Assembly (NCBI GenBank): GCA_016873715.1
Contig: VGWF01000031.1
Coordinates: 1-38,227 of the forward strand
Direction of reading: 5' to 3'
DNA: 38,227 nt
Source of the DNA: Lentisphaerota bacterium
Lineage (GTDB): Bacteria > Verrucomicrobiota > Kiritimatiellia > PWTM01
The position numbers and the translations under genes are program-made. The notes under the pieces were generated by a model that was not told where the DNA came from, made no database searches, and worked only from the letters and a program-made list of their open reading frames with translations. Each line of letters starts with the position of its first letter. Within the stretch, counting starts at the first letter, position 1. This document shows, one piece after another, positions 22,283 through 32,446 of the stretch.

Positions 22283-22933
22283 ATGAGCGGCTTCTTCCTG
22301 TCCCGGCTCGCCGAATCCCCGTGGGACTACGTCTCGTGGGTGCTCATCATCATGTTCTCGATCTGCGTCCACGAGTACGCCCACGCCCGCATGGCGCTCC
22401 GGTGCGGCGACGACACGGCGGCGAGGGCCGGGCACCTGACCCTGAATCCCCTCGTCCAGATGGGGCCGCAGTCGATGCTCGTGCTCGCCCTCATCGGCAT
22501 CGCGTGGGGCGCCGTGCCGGTCAACCCGGGCCTCCTGAGCCGGTCCGGCCGCGCCAAGGTCGCCTTCGCCGGTCCCGCATCGAACCTCGCCCTCTCGATC
22601 GTCGCCGCCGGCCTGGCCGTGGTCGTCGCGCGACTCCTCGGCGACGGCGACGGCCGCGGCGCTCCCTACCTGCTCGCCAAGGCCGCCCAGGCCAACGCGA
22701 CGCTCTTCGTCCTCAACATGCTTCCGATCCCGATGTTCGACGGCTGGTCCGTTGCCGAAAGCCACATCCCCGCCATGGAGAGCTTCCGCCTCCGCGTCGG
22801 CCCGCAGCTCAACTGGATCCTCCTCCTCCTCATGTTCCTCACGCCCCTCTTCAGCTTCGTCTGGTTCGGCGGCGACCTGATCGCCGTCCACGCCCTCCGT
22901 CTCTGGGCCCTCCTCCTCGGTTTCGGCAGCTGA
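22283..22933 (+). CDS. Site-2-type membrane metalloprotease (peptidase M50 family)
   Basis: 216 aa, multiple membrane segments. The zinc motif H-E-x-x-H is SICVHEYAHARMALRCGDDTAARAGHLTLNPLVQMGP (HEYAH about residues 30-34). The third ligand region is NMLPIPMFDGW (about 146-156). AFAGPASNLALSIVAAGLAVV is the typical segment following the catalytic core. The short, PDZ-less architecture is that of Rip/SpoIVFB-like group III S2P proteases of unknown substrate. It follows the rhodanese gene by 28 nt. Confidence 0.87.
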   Translation: MSGFFLSRLAESPWDYVSWVLIIMFSICVHEYAHARMALRCGDDTAARAGHLTLNPLVQMGPQSMLVLALIGIAWGAVPVNPGLLSRSGRAKVAFAGPASNLALSIVAAGLAVVVARLLGDGDGRGAPYLLAKAAQANATLFVLNMLPIPMFDGWSVAESHIPAMESFRLRVGPQLNWILLLLMFLTPLFSFVWFGGDLIAVHALRLWALLLGFGS

Positions 22934-23224
22934 CCTGCGCCGCCTCCGGGCAACGCGAACTCCGTCCGCGGTCGACAACATCCGTGTATCTGCAGGGGTC
23001 AGTCGATACGGAATTGTAAGCGCTCCTCCGCGCGGCTCGGTTATTGAAGTACCGGTGATCGAGATGTAACAAATTGTCGTGAAACAGATAACGGCCTGAA
23101 CCTCGCGGCGACTGCGTCTTCGTGGCACGTGCCATGCTTCGGCCTCCGGCGTCGGCTTGGGTGCGGTTGAAGCGGGTGTTGGCAGTCGCGAAGCGGCGGC
23201 TGCGGGCCGACGGGGGAACTACCG
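22934..23224. other. Intergenic region upstream of amtB
   Basis: About 290 nt with no gene. Besides the sigma-54 promoter at 23123 it holds GTATC...GATAC arms (22985 to about 23008) and a more AT-rich stretch at 23038-23090 (ttattgaagtacc...gatgtaacaaattgtcg). That stretch is a natural place for an activator (NtrC-type) site, though I could not match a consensus. Confidence 0.5.
23123..23139 (+). promoter_or_regulatory. Sigma-54 (RpoN) promoter of amtB-glnB
   Basis: TGGCACGTGCCATGCTT has GG at 23124-23125 and GC at 23136-23137 with exactly 10 nt between, the defining -24/-12 geometry, and TGGCACG matches the consensus -24 box. It lies ~85 nt before the amtB ATG. The inner TGGCACGTGCCA is also a perfect palindrome. 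Nitrogen-responsive RpoN control of amtB/PII is well established in other bacteria. Confidence 0.75.
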
Positions 23225-24643
23225 ATGACGATCAACGGGCGGCGGATGGTGACCGTGCTGGGCGCGGTCATGCTGGTTCTGGGGCTTTGGGGCTCGGTCA
23301 CTTCCTGGGCGCAGGAGGCGGCGCCGGCGGCGCCGGCCGCCCCGGCCGTGGCGGCTGCGGCATCGACGCCGGCCGCGCCGGCACCCGCGGCGCCGGAACC
23401 GACGGTGGACAGCGGCGACACGGCGTGGCTGCTGGCCAGCGCCGGGCTGGTGCTGCTGATGACGCCGGGTCTTGCGTTCTTCTACGGCGGTCTGGTGCGC
23501 AAGAAGAACGTCCTCTCGATCCTGATGCAGTGCTTCATGGCGATGTGCCTGGTCACGATCCAGTGGGTGCTCTTCGGCTACAGCCTTGCGTTCGGCCCGA
23601 CGGTGAAGGGGCTGATCGGAAGCCTCGACTGGGCCCTCCTGAAGGGCGTCGGCGGAACGCCGTTCGCCGGCTACGCGGCGACGATCCCGCACTCGGTCTT
23701 CATGGCCTTCCAGCTCAAGTTCGCGATCATCACGCCGGCGCTGATCATCGGCGCGTTCGCGGAGCGGATGAAGTTCTCGACGTTCTGCGTGTTCATCCTG
23801 CTCTGGACGACGCTGGTCTACGACCCCGTCGCCCACTGGGTGTGGGGCCTCGGCGGGATGCTGGCGCGGTTCGACGCGGCCGGCAACGCGATCCCCGGCG
23901 CGCTGGACTTCGCCGGCGGCGCGGTGGTCCACATCAACGCGGGCGTCGCGGCGCTGGCCGCCGCCCTCGTGCTGGGTCGCCGCCTCGGGCCCTCGTCGCC
24001 GCCGCACAACCTGCCGCTGGCGATCCTCGGCGCCGGCATGCTGTGGTTCGGCTGGTTCGGTTTCAACGCCGGCAGCGCGCTCGGCGCGAACGCGACGGCC
24101 GCGAACGCCTTCGTGACGACCCACGTCGCGACGGCCGCCGCCGGGCTCACGTGGGCGGTCTGCGACTGGCTGCACCACAGGCGCGCGACGACGCTCGGCA
24201 TGATCACCGGCGCGGTCGCGGGCCTCGTCGCGATCACCCCGGCCTGCGGCTTCGTCTCGCCGCTCAGCGCGATCTGGATCGGCATCGGTTCCGCGGTCTT
24301 CGGCTTCCTGGCGGTGACGTTCCTGAAGGCGAAGCTCGGCTACGACGACGCGCTCGACGCGTTCGGCGTGCACGGCGTGGGCGGGTTCTGGGGCGCGCTG
24401 GCGACCGGCCTCTTCGCCCAGGAGTCCTACGGCGGCTTCAACGGGCTCTTCTACGGCAACGCGGCGCAGTTCATGATCCAGCTCAAGGCCTCGGCGATCA
24501 CGGCCGTCTACTCCTTCGTCGTCTCGCTGGTTCTGTTCAAGGTGCTGGACCTCGTGATGGGGCTCCGCGTCAACGACCTCGAGGAGCGCGTGGGCCTCGA
24601 CCTCACGCAGCACAAGGAAACGGCCTACACGGTGCTCGACTGA
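23225..24643 (+). CDS. amtB: Ammonium transporter AmtB
   Basis: 472 aa. A cleavable-looking signal (MVTVLGAVMLVLGLWGSVTSWAQ) is followed by an Ala/Pro-rich stretch (about 36-60), then the 11-helix Amt core from DTAWLLASAGLVLLMTPGLAFFYGGLVRKKN. The twin pore histidines are in FAGGAVVHINAG (about 239) and FGVHGVGGFWGAL (about 384). FGYSLAFG and FAERMKFSTF are also typical. It conducts ammonia/ammonium across the inner membrane. The downstream PII gene, 16 nt away, encodes the expected gating partner, and the sigma-54 promoter suggests induction on nitrogen limitation. The long Ala/Pro extension before the first core helix is a local oddity. Confidence 0.96.
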   Translation: MTINGRRMVTVLGAVMLVLGLWGSVTSWAQEAAPAAPAAPAVAAAASTPAAPAPAAPEPTVDSGDTAWLLASAGLVLLMTPGLAFFYGGLVRKKNVLSILMQCFMAMCLVTIQWVLFGYSLAFGPTVKGLIGSLDWALLKGVGGTPFAGYAATIPHSVFMAFQLKFAIITPALIIGAFAERMKFSTFCVFILLWTTLVYDPVAHWVWGLGGMLARFDAAGNAIPGALDFAGGAVVHINAGVAALAAALVLGRRLGPSSPPHNLPLAILGAGMLWFGWFGFNAGSALGANATAANAFVTTHVATAAAGLTWAVCDWLHHRRATTLGMITGAVAGLVAITPACGFVSPLSAIWIGIGSAVFGFLAVTFLKAKLGYDDALDAFGVHGVGGFWGALATGLFAQESYGGFNGLFYGNAAQFMIQLKASAITAVYSFVVSLVLFKVLDLVMGLRVNDLEERVGLDLTQHKETAYTVLD

Positions 24644-24659
24644 GCCGCGGAGATCCACC

Positions 24660-25001
24660 ATGAAGTACATCGTTGCCATCATCCAGCCCGACCGGCTCGA
24701 CGCGGTGCTCGACCTGCTCGAGAAGAAGGAGATCCACCTCGTCACCGTCTCGACCGTCATGGGTCGCGGCCGGCAGAAGGGGATCTCCGCCGTCTACCGC
24801 AGCGTCAAGGAGGCGGGCAGCCTGCTCAAGAAGGTGAAGCTGGAAATCGCCGTGAACGACGAGTTCGTGCGGCCGACGCTCGACGCCATCCAGGAGGGCG
24901 CCCGCACCGGCCAGGTCGGCGACGGGAAGGTGTTCATCCTCGACCTCGACCAGTGCCTCCGCATCCGCACGGGCGAGACGGGTGGGGCCGCCATCGGCTG
25001 A
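24660..25001 (+). CDS. glnK: PII nitrogen-regulatory protein (GlnB/GlnK type) with altered T-loop
   Basis: 113 aa, aligning with E. coli GlnB without gaps over the first ~65 residues. MKYIVAIIQPDRLDAV, GRGRQKG (37-41), Tyr46, Arg47, Lys58 and the C-terminal GDGKVFILDLDQCLRIRTGE are conserved, covering the ATP/2-oxoglutarate site. The uridylylation residue Tyr51 is Glu here (SVKEAG at 48-53), so canonical GlnD uridylylation at that site is impossible. The linked amtB makes the GlnK name reasonable. It would bind AmtB's cytoplasmic face. Its stop forms one arm of the palindrome TGAGCC-GGC-GGCTCA, whose other arm holds the stop of the convergent gene. Confidence 0.93.
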   Translation: MKYIVAIIQPDRLDAVLDLLEKKEIHLVTVSTVMGRGRQKGISAVYRSVKEAGSLLKKVKLEIAVNDEFVRPTLDAIQEGARTGQVGDGKVFILDLDQCLRIRTGETGGAAIG

Positions 25002-25010
25002 GCCGGCGGC

Positions 25011-25952
25011 TCACGCGGCGGGCGTGCCGGTCCGGGCGAGGACGTCCTCGTAGACGTCGCGGAGCGTCCGCTCGATCGGGATCTCCGGCGTCCAGCCCGT
25101 GTCGCGCAGGATGCGCGAGCAATCGAGGCGCGGCGACGTGTCGGCCGGCCGCCAGCGCGCGGGATCGACGATCCGCTCCGGCGAAACCCCCGCGATCGCG
25201 CAGAGCCGGTCGAGCAGTTCCGAGATCCGGTCCAGCCGCCCGCCCGCCAGGTGGTAGGCCAGCCCCGGGCGCCCGCCCTCGATCAGCAGCCGGTAGGCCC
25301 GCACCGCGTCGCGCACGTCCATGAAGTCGCGCCGGCTGTCGAGGTTCCCGCTGCGCAGCGGCCCCGCCTCGCGTCCCGCCGCGATCGCCGCGAGCTGGGC
25401 GGCCAGCGACGGGATCACGAAGTCCAGCGACTGCCCCGGACCGATGTGGTTCGCCGGCCGCGCCGTCATCACCGCCATGCCGAAGCGAACCGCGTAGGCG
25501 AGGGCGATCTGGTCGGCCGCCGCCTTGGAGATCGCGTAGGGCGATTCCGGGCGCGCGGGGGTCGCCTCGTCGATCGCCGCGTCGCCGGCGTGGTCGCCGT
25601 AGATGTGGGCCGAGGACACCGCGAGGATCCGCATCTCCGGCCGCAGCGCGCGCGCCGCGTCGAGCAGTCGGATCGTGCCGGACAGGTTGACCTCGAACGC
25701 CCGCGCGGGGTCGGCCCACGAGCGAGGGACGGACGAGACGCCGGCCAGGTGGATGCACGCGTCCGGGGCGAACGTGCCGAGGGCCTCGCGGAGGTCGCGC
25801 TCGCGGACGACGTCGCCCGCGACCGACGCGACGCCGGCCGGCGGCGTCTCGCCCGGCAGGCACAGCGCGACGGGCTCGTGGCCGTGCGCCGCGAGGTCGG
25901 CGGCCAGGTGCCGTCCGACGAACCCCGCCGCTCCCGTGATCAGCACGCGCAT
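25011..25952 (-). CDS. NAD(P)-dependent extended SDR, probably GDP-4-keto-6-deoxymannose reductase (Rmd-like)
   Basis: 313 aa. The Rossmann motif is VLITGAAGFVGRHLAADL (about 3-20). The catalytic triad is visible as SSAHIYGD and SPYAISKAAADQ (Y-x3-K, about 135-140). GNLDSRRDFMDVRDAVRAY (about 200-218) is characteristic of the GDP-deoxyhexose reductases. It starts immediately after the gmd stop (TGACATG), so the two make a coupled pair: Gmd gives GDP-4-keto-6-deoxymannose and this enzyme would reduce it to GDP-D-rhamnose. GDP-fucose synthase (Fcl) has a different sequence, so rhamnose is preferred, but the product is inferred. Confidence 0.82.
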   Translation of the reverse strand: MRVLITGAAGFVGRHLAADLAAHGHEPVALCLPGETPPAGVASVAGDVVRERDLREALGTFAPDACIHLAGVSSVPRSWADPARAFEVNLSGTIRLLDAARALRPEMRILAVSSAHIYGDHAGDAAIDEATPARPESPYAISKAAADQIALAYAVRFGMAVMTARPANHIGPGQSLDFVIPSLAAQLAAIAAGREAGPLRSGNLDSRRDFMDVRDAVRAYRLLIEGGRPGLAYHLAGGRLDRISELLDRLCAIAGVSPERIVDPARWRPADTSPRLDCSRILRDTGWTPEIPIERTLRDVYEDVLARTGTPAA

Positions 25953-25953
25953 G

Positions 25954-26928
25954 TCAGGCCCCCGGCGCCCCCGAGAGGCGCGCGATGTCCGCATCGACCA
26001 TCATCCCGACCAGCCCGCGGAAGTCGACCTCCGGCGTCCACCCGAGGGCGGCGCGCGCCTTCGCCGGGTTGCCGATCAGGTGGTCGACCTCCGCCGGCCG
26101 CATGTAGCGCGGGTCGGTGGCGACGTGCGCCGCCCAGTCGAGGCCCGCGCGCGCGAAGGCGATCTCGCAGAACTCGCGGACGGAGTGGCTCTCGCCGGTG
26201 GCGATGACGTAGTCGTCGGCCCGCGGTTGCTGCAGCATCAGCCACATCGCGCGGACGTAGTCGCCGGCGAAACCCCAGTCGCGGCACGAGTCGAGGTTGC
26301 CCAGCTTCAGGTCCTTCGCCAGCCCCCGCTTGATGCGCGCGACGCCGTCGGTGATCTTGCGCGTGACGAACTCGAGGCCGCGCCGCGGGCTCTCGTGGTT
26401 GAAGAGGATGCCCGACACCGCGAAGAGGCCGTAGCTCTCGCGGTAGTTGACCGTGATGTAGTGCCCGTAGACCTTCGCCACCGCGTAGGGGCTGCGCGGG
26501 TAGAACGGCGTCAGTTCCGTCTGCGGCACCTCGCGGACCTTGCCGTACTGCTCGCTGCTCGAGGCCTGGTAGAAGCGCGACTTCGGGCACACGAGCCGGA
26601 CGGCGTCGAGCAGCCGCGTGACGCCCAGCGCGGTGAACTCGCCCGTCAGCGTCGGCTGGCTCCACGAGGTCGGCACGAAGGACATCGCCGCCAGGTTGTA
26701 GATCTCGTCCGGCCGGGTCTGCTCCAGCACCCGGATCAGCGAGAACGGGTCGAGCAGGTCGCCCTGCAGCAGCGTGAGGCGGTCGCGCAGGTGCTCGATC
26801 CGCTCGAAGTTCTCCGTGCTGGCGCGGCGGACCATCCCCGCCACCTCGTAGCCCTTCGACAGGAGGAGTTCCGCCAGGTAGGAGCCGTCCTGGCCCGTGA
26901 CGCCCGTGATCAGTGCGCGTTTCGACAT
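25954..26928 (-). CDS. gmd: GDP-mannose 4,6-dehydratase
   Basis: 324 aa. [26 protein letters not shown] (NAD site, 4-29), VRRAST (about 34), [36 protein letters not shown] and [24 protein letters not shown] (Y-x3-K, about 147-151), [20 protein letters not shown] and [24 protein letters not shown] are the Gmd signatures. It converts GDP-mannose to GDP-4-keto-6-deoxy-mannose in the cytoplasm with bound [13 protein letters not shown] lies just upstream of the ATG. The Rmd-like gene follows directly, and the product likely feeds surface glycans built by the glycosyltransferases of this window. Confidence 0.96.
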   Translation of the reverse strand: MSKRALITGVTGQDGSYLAELLLSKGYEVAGMVRRASTENFERIEHLRDRLTLLQGDLLDPFSLIRVLEQTRPDEIYNLAAMSFVPTSWSQPTLTGEFTALGVTRLLDAVRLVCPKSRFYQASSSEQYGKVREVPQTELTPFYPRSPYAVAKVYGHYITVNYRESYGLFAVSGILFNHESPRRGLEFVTRKITDGVARIKRGLAKDLKLGNLDSCRDWGFAGDYVRAMWLMLQQPRADDYVIATGESHSVREFCEIAFARAGLDWAAHVATDPRYMRPAEVDHLIGNPAKARAALGWTPEVDFRGLVGMMVDADIARLSGAPGA

Positions 26929-26989
26929 CGAGGTCTCCCTTGCATTCAGGTCCCGCCGCTCATCCCGCTCATTCCCCGGCCCTCTTCCC

Positions 26990-27955
26990 TCATCCGTAGA
27001 ACCCCTTCGCCGGCGCCGGGTCCCGCGCCGGCCGCGGCGCGGGCCCTTCCCACGCCTTCTGCAGGTGGCGGACGGCCTCCTGCAGGACTTCGACCGGCAC
27101 GTCGCGCTCGGGCTCGATGACGCGCGGGACGTCGAGGCGCGCGAACTCGCGGAACGCGGCGAAGTCGATCATCCCGTGGGGCGGCAGGATGTGATCCGTC
27201 GCCGGCGGCTTCACGTCGTGCACGTGGAACCCGCCGATGTGCTCGCGCATCCGCTCGAGCAGGCGGAGATGGTTGATGAAGCCGAGGTTCTCGCGGATCT
27301 GTCCGTGGCCGAAGTCGTGCCAGTAGCGGATCCGGTCCGAGCCCAGCCCGGACAGCATCGCGGCGAGCTCCGTTTCCGCCGGTACCGCCTCCCACGAGGG
27401 GAGGTTCTCGATGCCGAGGCGCACCCCGCATTCGCGCAGGACCGGGTCGAGCAGGGCGAGGCCCTCGCGCAGCCACTCGAGGGGACGCGCCGCCTTGCGT
27501 TCGCGGACGCGCTGCGCGGCGTTCCACGTCCAGTACCACCACCACGAGCCCTCGCGCCCGCGCTCCGCCAGGTCGATGAGCGTCCGCGTGCGGTTTCGCA
27601 TGCGGACGTAGCCGGCGTGCATCACGACGGCCTTCGCGCCGACCGACGCGGCGAACCGGATCGTCTTCGTGGTCTCCTCGACCGCCTTCCGGCGGACCGC
27701 CGGATCGGGCGACGCCAGCACCCACAGTTCCGGGTGCCCGCGCGGCACGCCCATCGGCACGGGGCAGTAGTTGTGGACGCTGACGACCTCGACCGCGCGC
27801 TCCGCGACGCGCTGCTCGATGCCCGGCGCCAGGTCGCGGCGCAGGTCGTAGCCGAGTTCGACGGCGCGGAAGCCCGCCGCGAGGATCTCGTCGATCATCG
27901 CCCCGCCGTCCCGGTGACGGCGCGAGTTCCATCTCGTGGATAACGCCAGGTTCAT
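26990..27955 (-). CDS. Sugar phosphate isomerase/epimerase-type TIM barrel protein (AP endonuclease 2 fold)
   Basis: 321 aa. [11 protein letters not shown] is a typical first strand. [49 protein letters not shown] (metal Glu, about 187), [14 protein letters not shown] (about 220-233), [10 protein letters not shown] (about 260-270) and RVIEPERDV (last metal Glu, about 295) give the E/D/H/E metal site order of the xylose-isomerase-like superfamily. No signal peptide. The sugar substrate is not predictable. Transcription of the upstream rpsU ends at the terminator just before this ATG. Confidence 0.82.
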   Translation of the reverse strand: MNLALSTRWNSRRHRDGGAMIDEILAAGFRAVELGYDLRRDLAPGIEQRVAERAVEVVSVHNYCPVPMGVPRGHPELWVLASPDPAVRRKAVEETTKTIRFAASVGAKAVVMHAGYVRMRNRTRTLIDLAERGREGSWWWYWTWNAAQRVRERKAARPLEWLREGLALLDPVLRECGVRLGIENLPSWEAVPAETELAAMLSGLGSDRIRYWHDFGHGQIRENLGFINHLRLLERMREHIGGFHVHDVKPPATDHILPPHGMIDFAAFREFARLDVPRVIEPERDVPVEVLQEAVRHLQKAWEGPAPRPARDPAPAKGFYG

Positions 27956-27962
27956 AAACGGG

Positions 27963-27987
27963 AAAACTCCCGGACCCGGGAGTTTTT
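27963..27987 (-). terminator. Rho-independent terminator of rpsU (two-way capable)
   Basis: Stem AAAACTCCCG/CGGGAGTTTT around a GACC loop (27963-27986). On the minus strand the stem ends in a T-run, the correct orientation for rpsU, whose stop is 27 nt away. A second hairpin, CCCC-CGAC-CGGGG-type, lies between (about 27993-28008). Confidence 0.8.
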
Positions 27988-28013
27988 CACCGATCCCCCG
28001 ACCGGGGGCTCGC

Positions 28014-28190
28014 TTACGCCGAGCGGCTTCGCGCCCGCGCGGCCTTCCGCCGCTTCTGCTCCGAAGGCTTCTCGTAATGACGCCGCGCGCGAACCTCGCG
28101 CATGACGCCCTCGCGATCCAGCTTCTTCTTCAGGCGCCGCAGCGCCTTCTCGATCGTCTCGCCCTTCCGCACCTTCACTTCGGTCGACAC
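28014..28190 (-). CDS. rpsU: Small ribosomal subunit protein bS21
   Basis: 58 aa from GTG 28190, with GGTGAG about 6 nt upstream. [56 protein letters not shown] matches bS21: a short beta start, then basic helices with the conserved Y-E-K-P-S-x-x-R/K-R segment (about 37-45). It binds the 30S platform near the anti-Shine-Dalgarno region. A GTG at 28214 would add eight residues. It is monocistronic, followed by a clear terminator. Confidence 0.93.
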   Translation of the reverse strand: MSTEVKVRKGETIEKALRRLKKKLDREGVMREVRARRHYEKPSEQKRRKAARARSRSA

Positions 28191-28359
28191 GTGATACTCA
28201 CCCCGCTTTCGCACCCGCTCCGCCGCCTGCCGGGCGGCTGAAACGAGCGGAAAGAGTAGCCCGCCCGGCGGCTCGCGTCAACGCTTCCCGCCCGCCGGGT
28301 GAGGGCGGGGGGGACGCATGACGCGGCGGGCGGGCGGATCGGATATGCAAACAGCTGGA

Positions 28360-28408
28360 CTTCCAATGGTTGGAAGAGAACGGTCCGGAGGGTTCCAAGG
28401 GTCGGAAG
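28360..28408. repeat. Second pair of TTCCAA-NNN-TTGGAA palindromes, 32 bp apart
   Basis: CTTCCAA-TGG-TTGGAAG (28360-28376, centre 28368) is perfect. GTTCCAA-GGG-TCGGAAG (28392-28408, centre 28400) has one mismatch pair. Centre spacing is again 32 bp. It lies ~170 bp upstream of rpsU and 14 bp beyond the stop of the next gene. The rest of 28215-28421 is GC-rich spacer with short GC hairpins and no gene. Confidence 0.75.
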
Positions 28409-28421
28409 CGGGATCGTGGGG

Positions 28422-29558
28422 CTACCGGATGCCCGGGGTGTCCGTGACCTCGCGGCTGAGGGACTGCGGGTGGAAGCGCTGCATGATGACGCGGCCCTCG
28501 GGATCGAGGAGGCTGACGGTGAGCCCGTGGAACTCGTCGCCCGAGTAGCTCCGGATGCTGCCGCGCGTCGAGGTCGAGACGGATTCGGAACGGTACAGCG
28601 AGATCCCCTTGAACTCCGCCGTGTAGGATTCGCCGCGGCCGATGCCGGGCAGCACGGACTGCTCGGAGCTGTGGTACTTCTTGCTGTTGTCGGTCAGCGA
28701 ACGGCTGAAGTACTCGACCACCAGCCGGCTCCCCGGCGGCACCTCGCTGTTCCGGCCGCCGATGTTGATCCGGACCTGGTAGCCCACGGCGCCGTCCTGG
28801 CTCTTGGCAGAGGTCTTGGCGCCCTCGGACAGGCGCTCGCGGACGCGGGAGGTGTCCTCCGTGAGCCCGACGCTGATCGTGTAGCCCATCACCACCGCCA
28901 CGTCCTCGTTGCCCGGGCCGTACATGCGCAGGATCCGGTCGCTCACCTCGACCCCGCTGCCCGTGTCCACGGCGACCGCGGCCTGGTTCGTCAGCGATCC
29001 GGGTCCCGCGAGGCTGCCGGCGACGGCCTTGCGGATGCGCGTGTTGGTCAGCAGGCCGTCGCGCTCCGCGTCGAGCGCCAGCAACATGTCCGGGTCCGCG
29101 CGCTCGGCCATCGACCGGCGCAGGATCGCCAGGTTCTGGACGTAGATGGCGGCCGCGCGCGTGACGCAGACATCGTTGCTGTACTGGGCCGCGCGCAGCG
29201 AGCGGAGGTGCTCCTCGGCGAGCAGCTTCAATTCCGCCGGCTCCGTGGCGGCCGTCGGGGCGGGGGGCGCGTGCCTGGCCTGGAACCTCCGGGCCTCGTC
29301 GTACACCGCCATCAGCTCGCGCAGCCGGCCGGCGTACTGCAGAAGGTACTGGAGCTGGCGGAGCCGGTCGGCGTAGGTCAGCTCGAGGCCCTGCATCAGC
29401 CGCTGCGTGGCGTCGTCGGAGGACTTCACCGCGGCCTCGTACTCGGCGCGGTAGACCTCGGCTTCCCGGGGGAGGTCCGGCCCGCGCTTGGTCGCGCCCA
29501 GCGCCGCGGCGGCCAGGCAGGCCGCCGCGAGCCATTGGATGGGCCGACGCGCGATCAT
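28422..29558 (-). CDS. Secreted protein of unknown function with helical N-terminal half
   Basis: 378 aa from ATG 29558. A signal peptide is evident (MIARRPIQWLAAACLAAAALGA). Residues ~30-175 are rich in Glu/Arg/Ala/Leu and predicted helical or coiled coil (REAEVYRAEYEAAVKSSDDATQRLMQGLELTYADRLRQLQYLL). The C-terminal ~200 residues look beta-rich (VGYTISVGLTEDT..., GYQVRINIGG, GLTVSLLDPEGRVIMQRFHPQSL). No catalytic motif or known domain recognised. It lies downstream of a Spy-like gene on the same strand (50 nt gap), suggesting a shared periplasmic context. Confidence 0.7.
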   Translation of the reverse strand: MIARRPIQWLAAACLAAAALGATKRGPDLPREAEVYRAEYEAAVKSSDDATQRLMQGLELTYADRLRQLQYLLQYAGRLRELMAVYDEARRFQARHAPPAPTAATEPAELKLLAEEHLRSLRAAQYSNDVCVTRAAAIYVQNLAILRRSMAERADPDMLLALDAERDGLLTNTRIRKAVAGSLAGPGSLTNQAAVAVDTGSGVEVSDRILRMYGPGNEDVAVVMGYTISVGLTEDTSRVRERLSEGAKTSAKSQDGAVGYQVRINIGGRNSEVPPGSRLVVEYFSRSLTDNSKKYHSSEQSVLPGIGRGESYTAEFKGISLYRSESVSTSTRGSIRSYSGDEFHGLTVSLLDPEGRVIMQRFHPQSLSREVTDTPGIR

Positions 29559-29608
29559 GATCGCCCAGCATGCGAAACGGCGCGGACCTTGTCCACCCGT
29601 TTCGCCGC

Positions 29609-30073
29609 CTATTTCGCCTCCCCGTGATCCCGGACCCACGCATCGAGCAGCGAGCCCTCGCGCTTCGAGCGCTCCTCCATCGCCGTGAGAACCTCCGCCT
29701 GCGCCCGCGCCAGCTTGCGCTTCTGCGCCGGGGTGAGGATCGACCGCAGCGCCTCCGTCATCCGCGCGCGCTGCACCGCCAGCTCCTCCTCGGCCGCCGC
29801 GCTCGCCCGCGACGCCTCGCGGATCGCCGCCTCGTCGGGCGGCTCCGCGTAGGCCCGGCGGAAGACCTCGCGCTTCGCGGCCGACGCCGCCCTCAACGCC
29901 GCCGTCAGCGCCGGCTGGCGCTCGCCCAGGATCGCCGCGGACTTCTGCTTCTGCTCCGCCGTGAGCCCCAGATCGTCGGCCGGCGTCGCGGACTCCGCCG
30001 CGGGCGCGGCGGCGACGGCGCCCGCCAGGAACAGGCCTGCCAGGAACAGACGTGGACGGTGCTCGGTGTTCAT
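29609..30073 (-). CDS. Spy/CpxP-like periplasmic protein
   Basis: 154 aa with a signal peptide (RLFLAGLFLAGAVAAAPAAES). The mature part is almost entirely helical and carries two LTxxQ motifs, LTAEQ (about 37) and LTPAQ (about 113), the hallmark of the Spy/CpxP family of periplasmic chaperone/sensor proteins. The mid part is Ala/Arg/Glu rich. It is probably cotranscribed with the secreted protein downstream. Divergent from the large fusion gene at 30177. Confidence 0.78.
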   Translation of the reverse strand: MNTEHRPRLFLAGLFLAGAVAAAPAAESATPADDLGLTAEQKQKSAAILGERQPALTAALRAASAAKREVFRRAYAEPPDEAAIREASRASAAAEEELAVQRARMTEALRSILTPAQKRKLARAQAEVLTAMEERSKREGSLLDAWVRDHGEAK

Positions 30074-30132
30074 TTCGCCGCCACCTTGCCCCCGTCGGAA
30101 GTCCGTGGCAAGCCTGCCCGTCCGCGATTTCC

Positions 30133-30161
30133 TTGCGGCGGTCCGCGCCCGCTTGTGCTAT
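30133..30161 (+). promoter_or_regulatory. Promoter of the MurU/AmgK-like fusion gene
   Basis: TTGCGG (30133-30138), a 17-nt spacer and TGCTAT (30156-30161). The ATG follows 15 nt after the -10, so the leader would be only ~8 nt and has no Shine-Dalgarno. Confidence 0.45.
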
Positions 30162-30176
30162 CACGCCCCGCATTCG

Positions 30177-32369
<2,193 letters not shown>

Positions 32370-32374
32370 GGCGA

Positions 32375-32402
32375 TGGAGGGCGCCGCTCCGTCGGCGCCG
32401 GT
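32375..32402. repeat. CTCCGT-loop hairpin 3' of the fusion gene (variant stem)
   Basis: TGGAG followed by GGCGCCG-CTCCGT-CGGCGCC (stem 32380-32386 and 32393-32399), starting 6 nt after the stop codon. The loop and left flank equal those at 15825 and 15917, but the stem is changed on both sides so pairing is kept. Confidence 0.7.
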
Positions 32403-32446
32403 CCGCACCCGGGGCGCGCGCGTGACGCGGGGGGCGTCTCCCCGCT

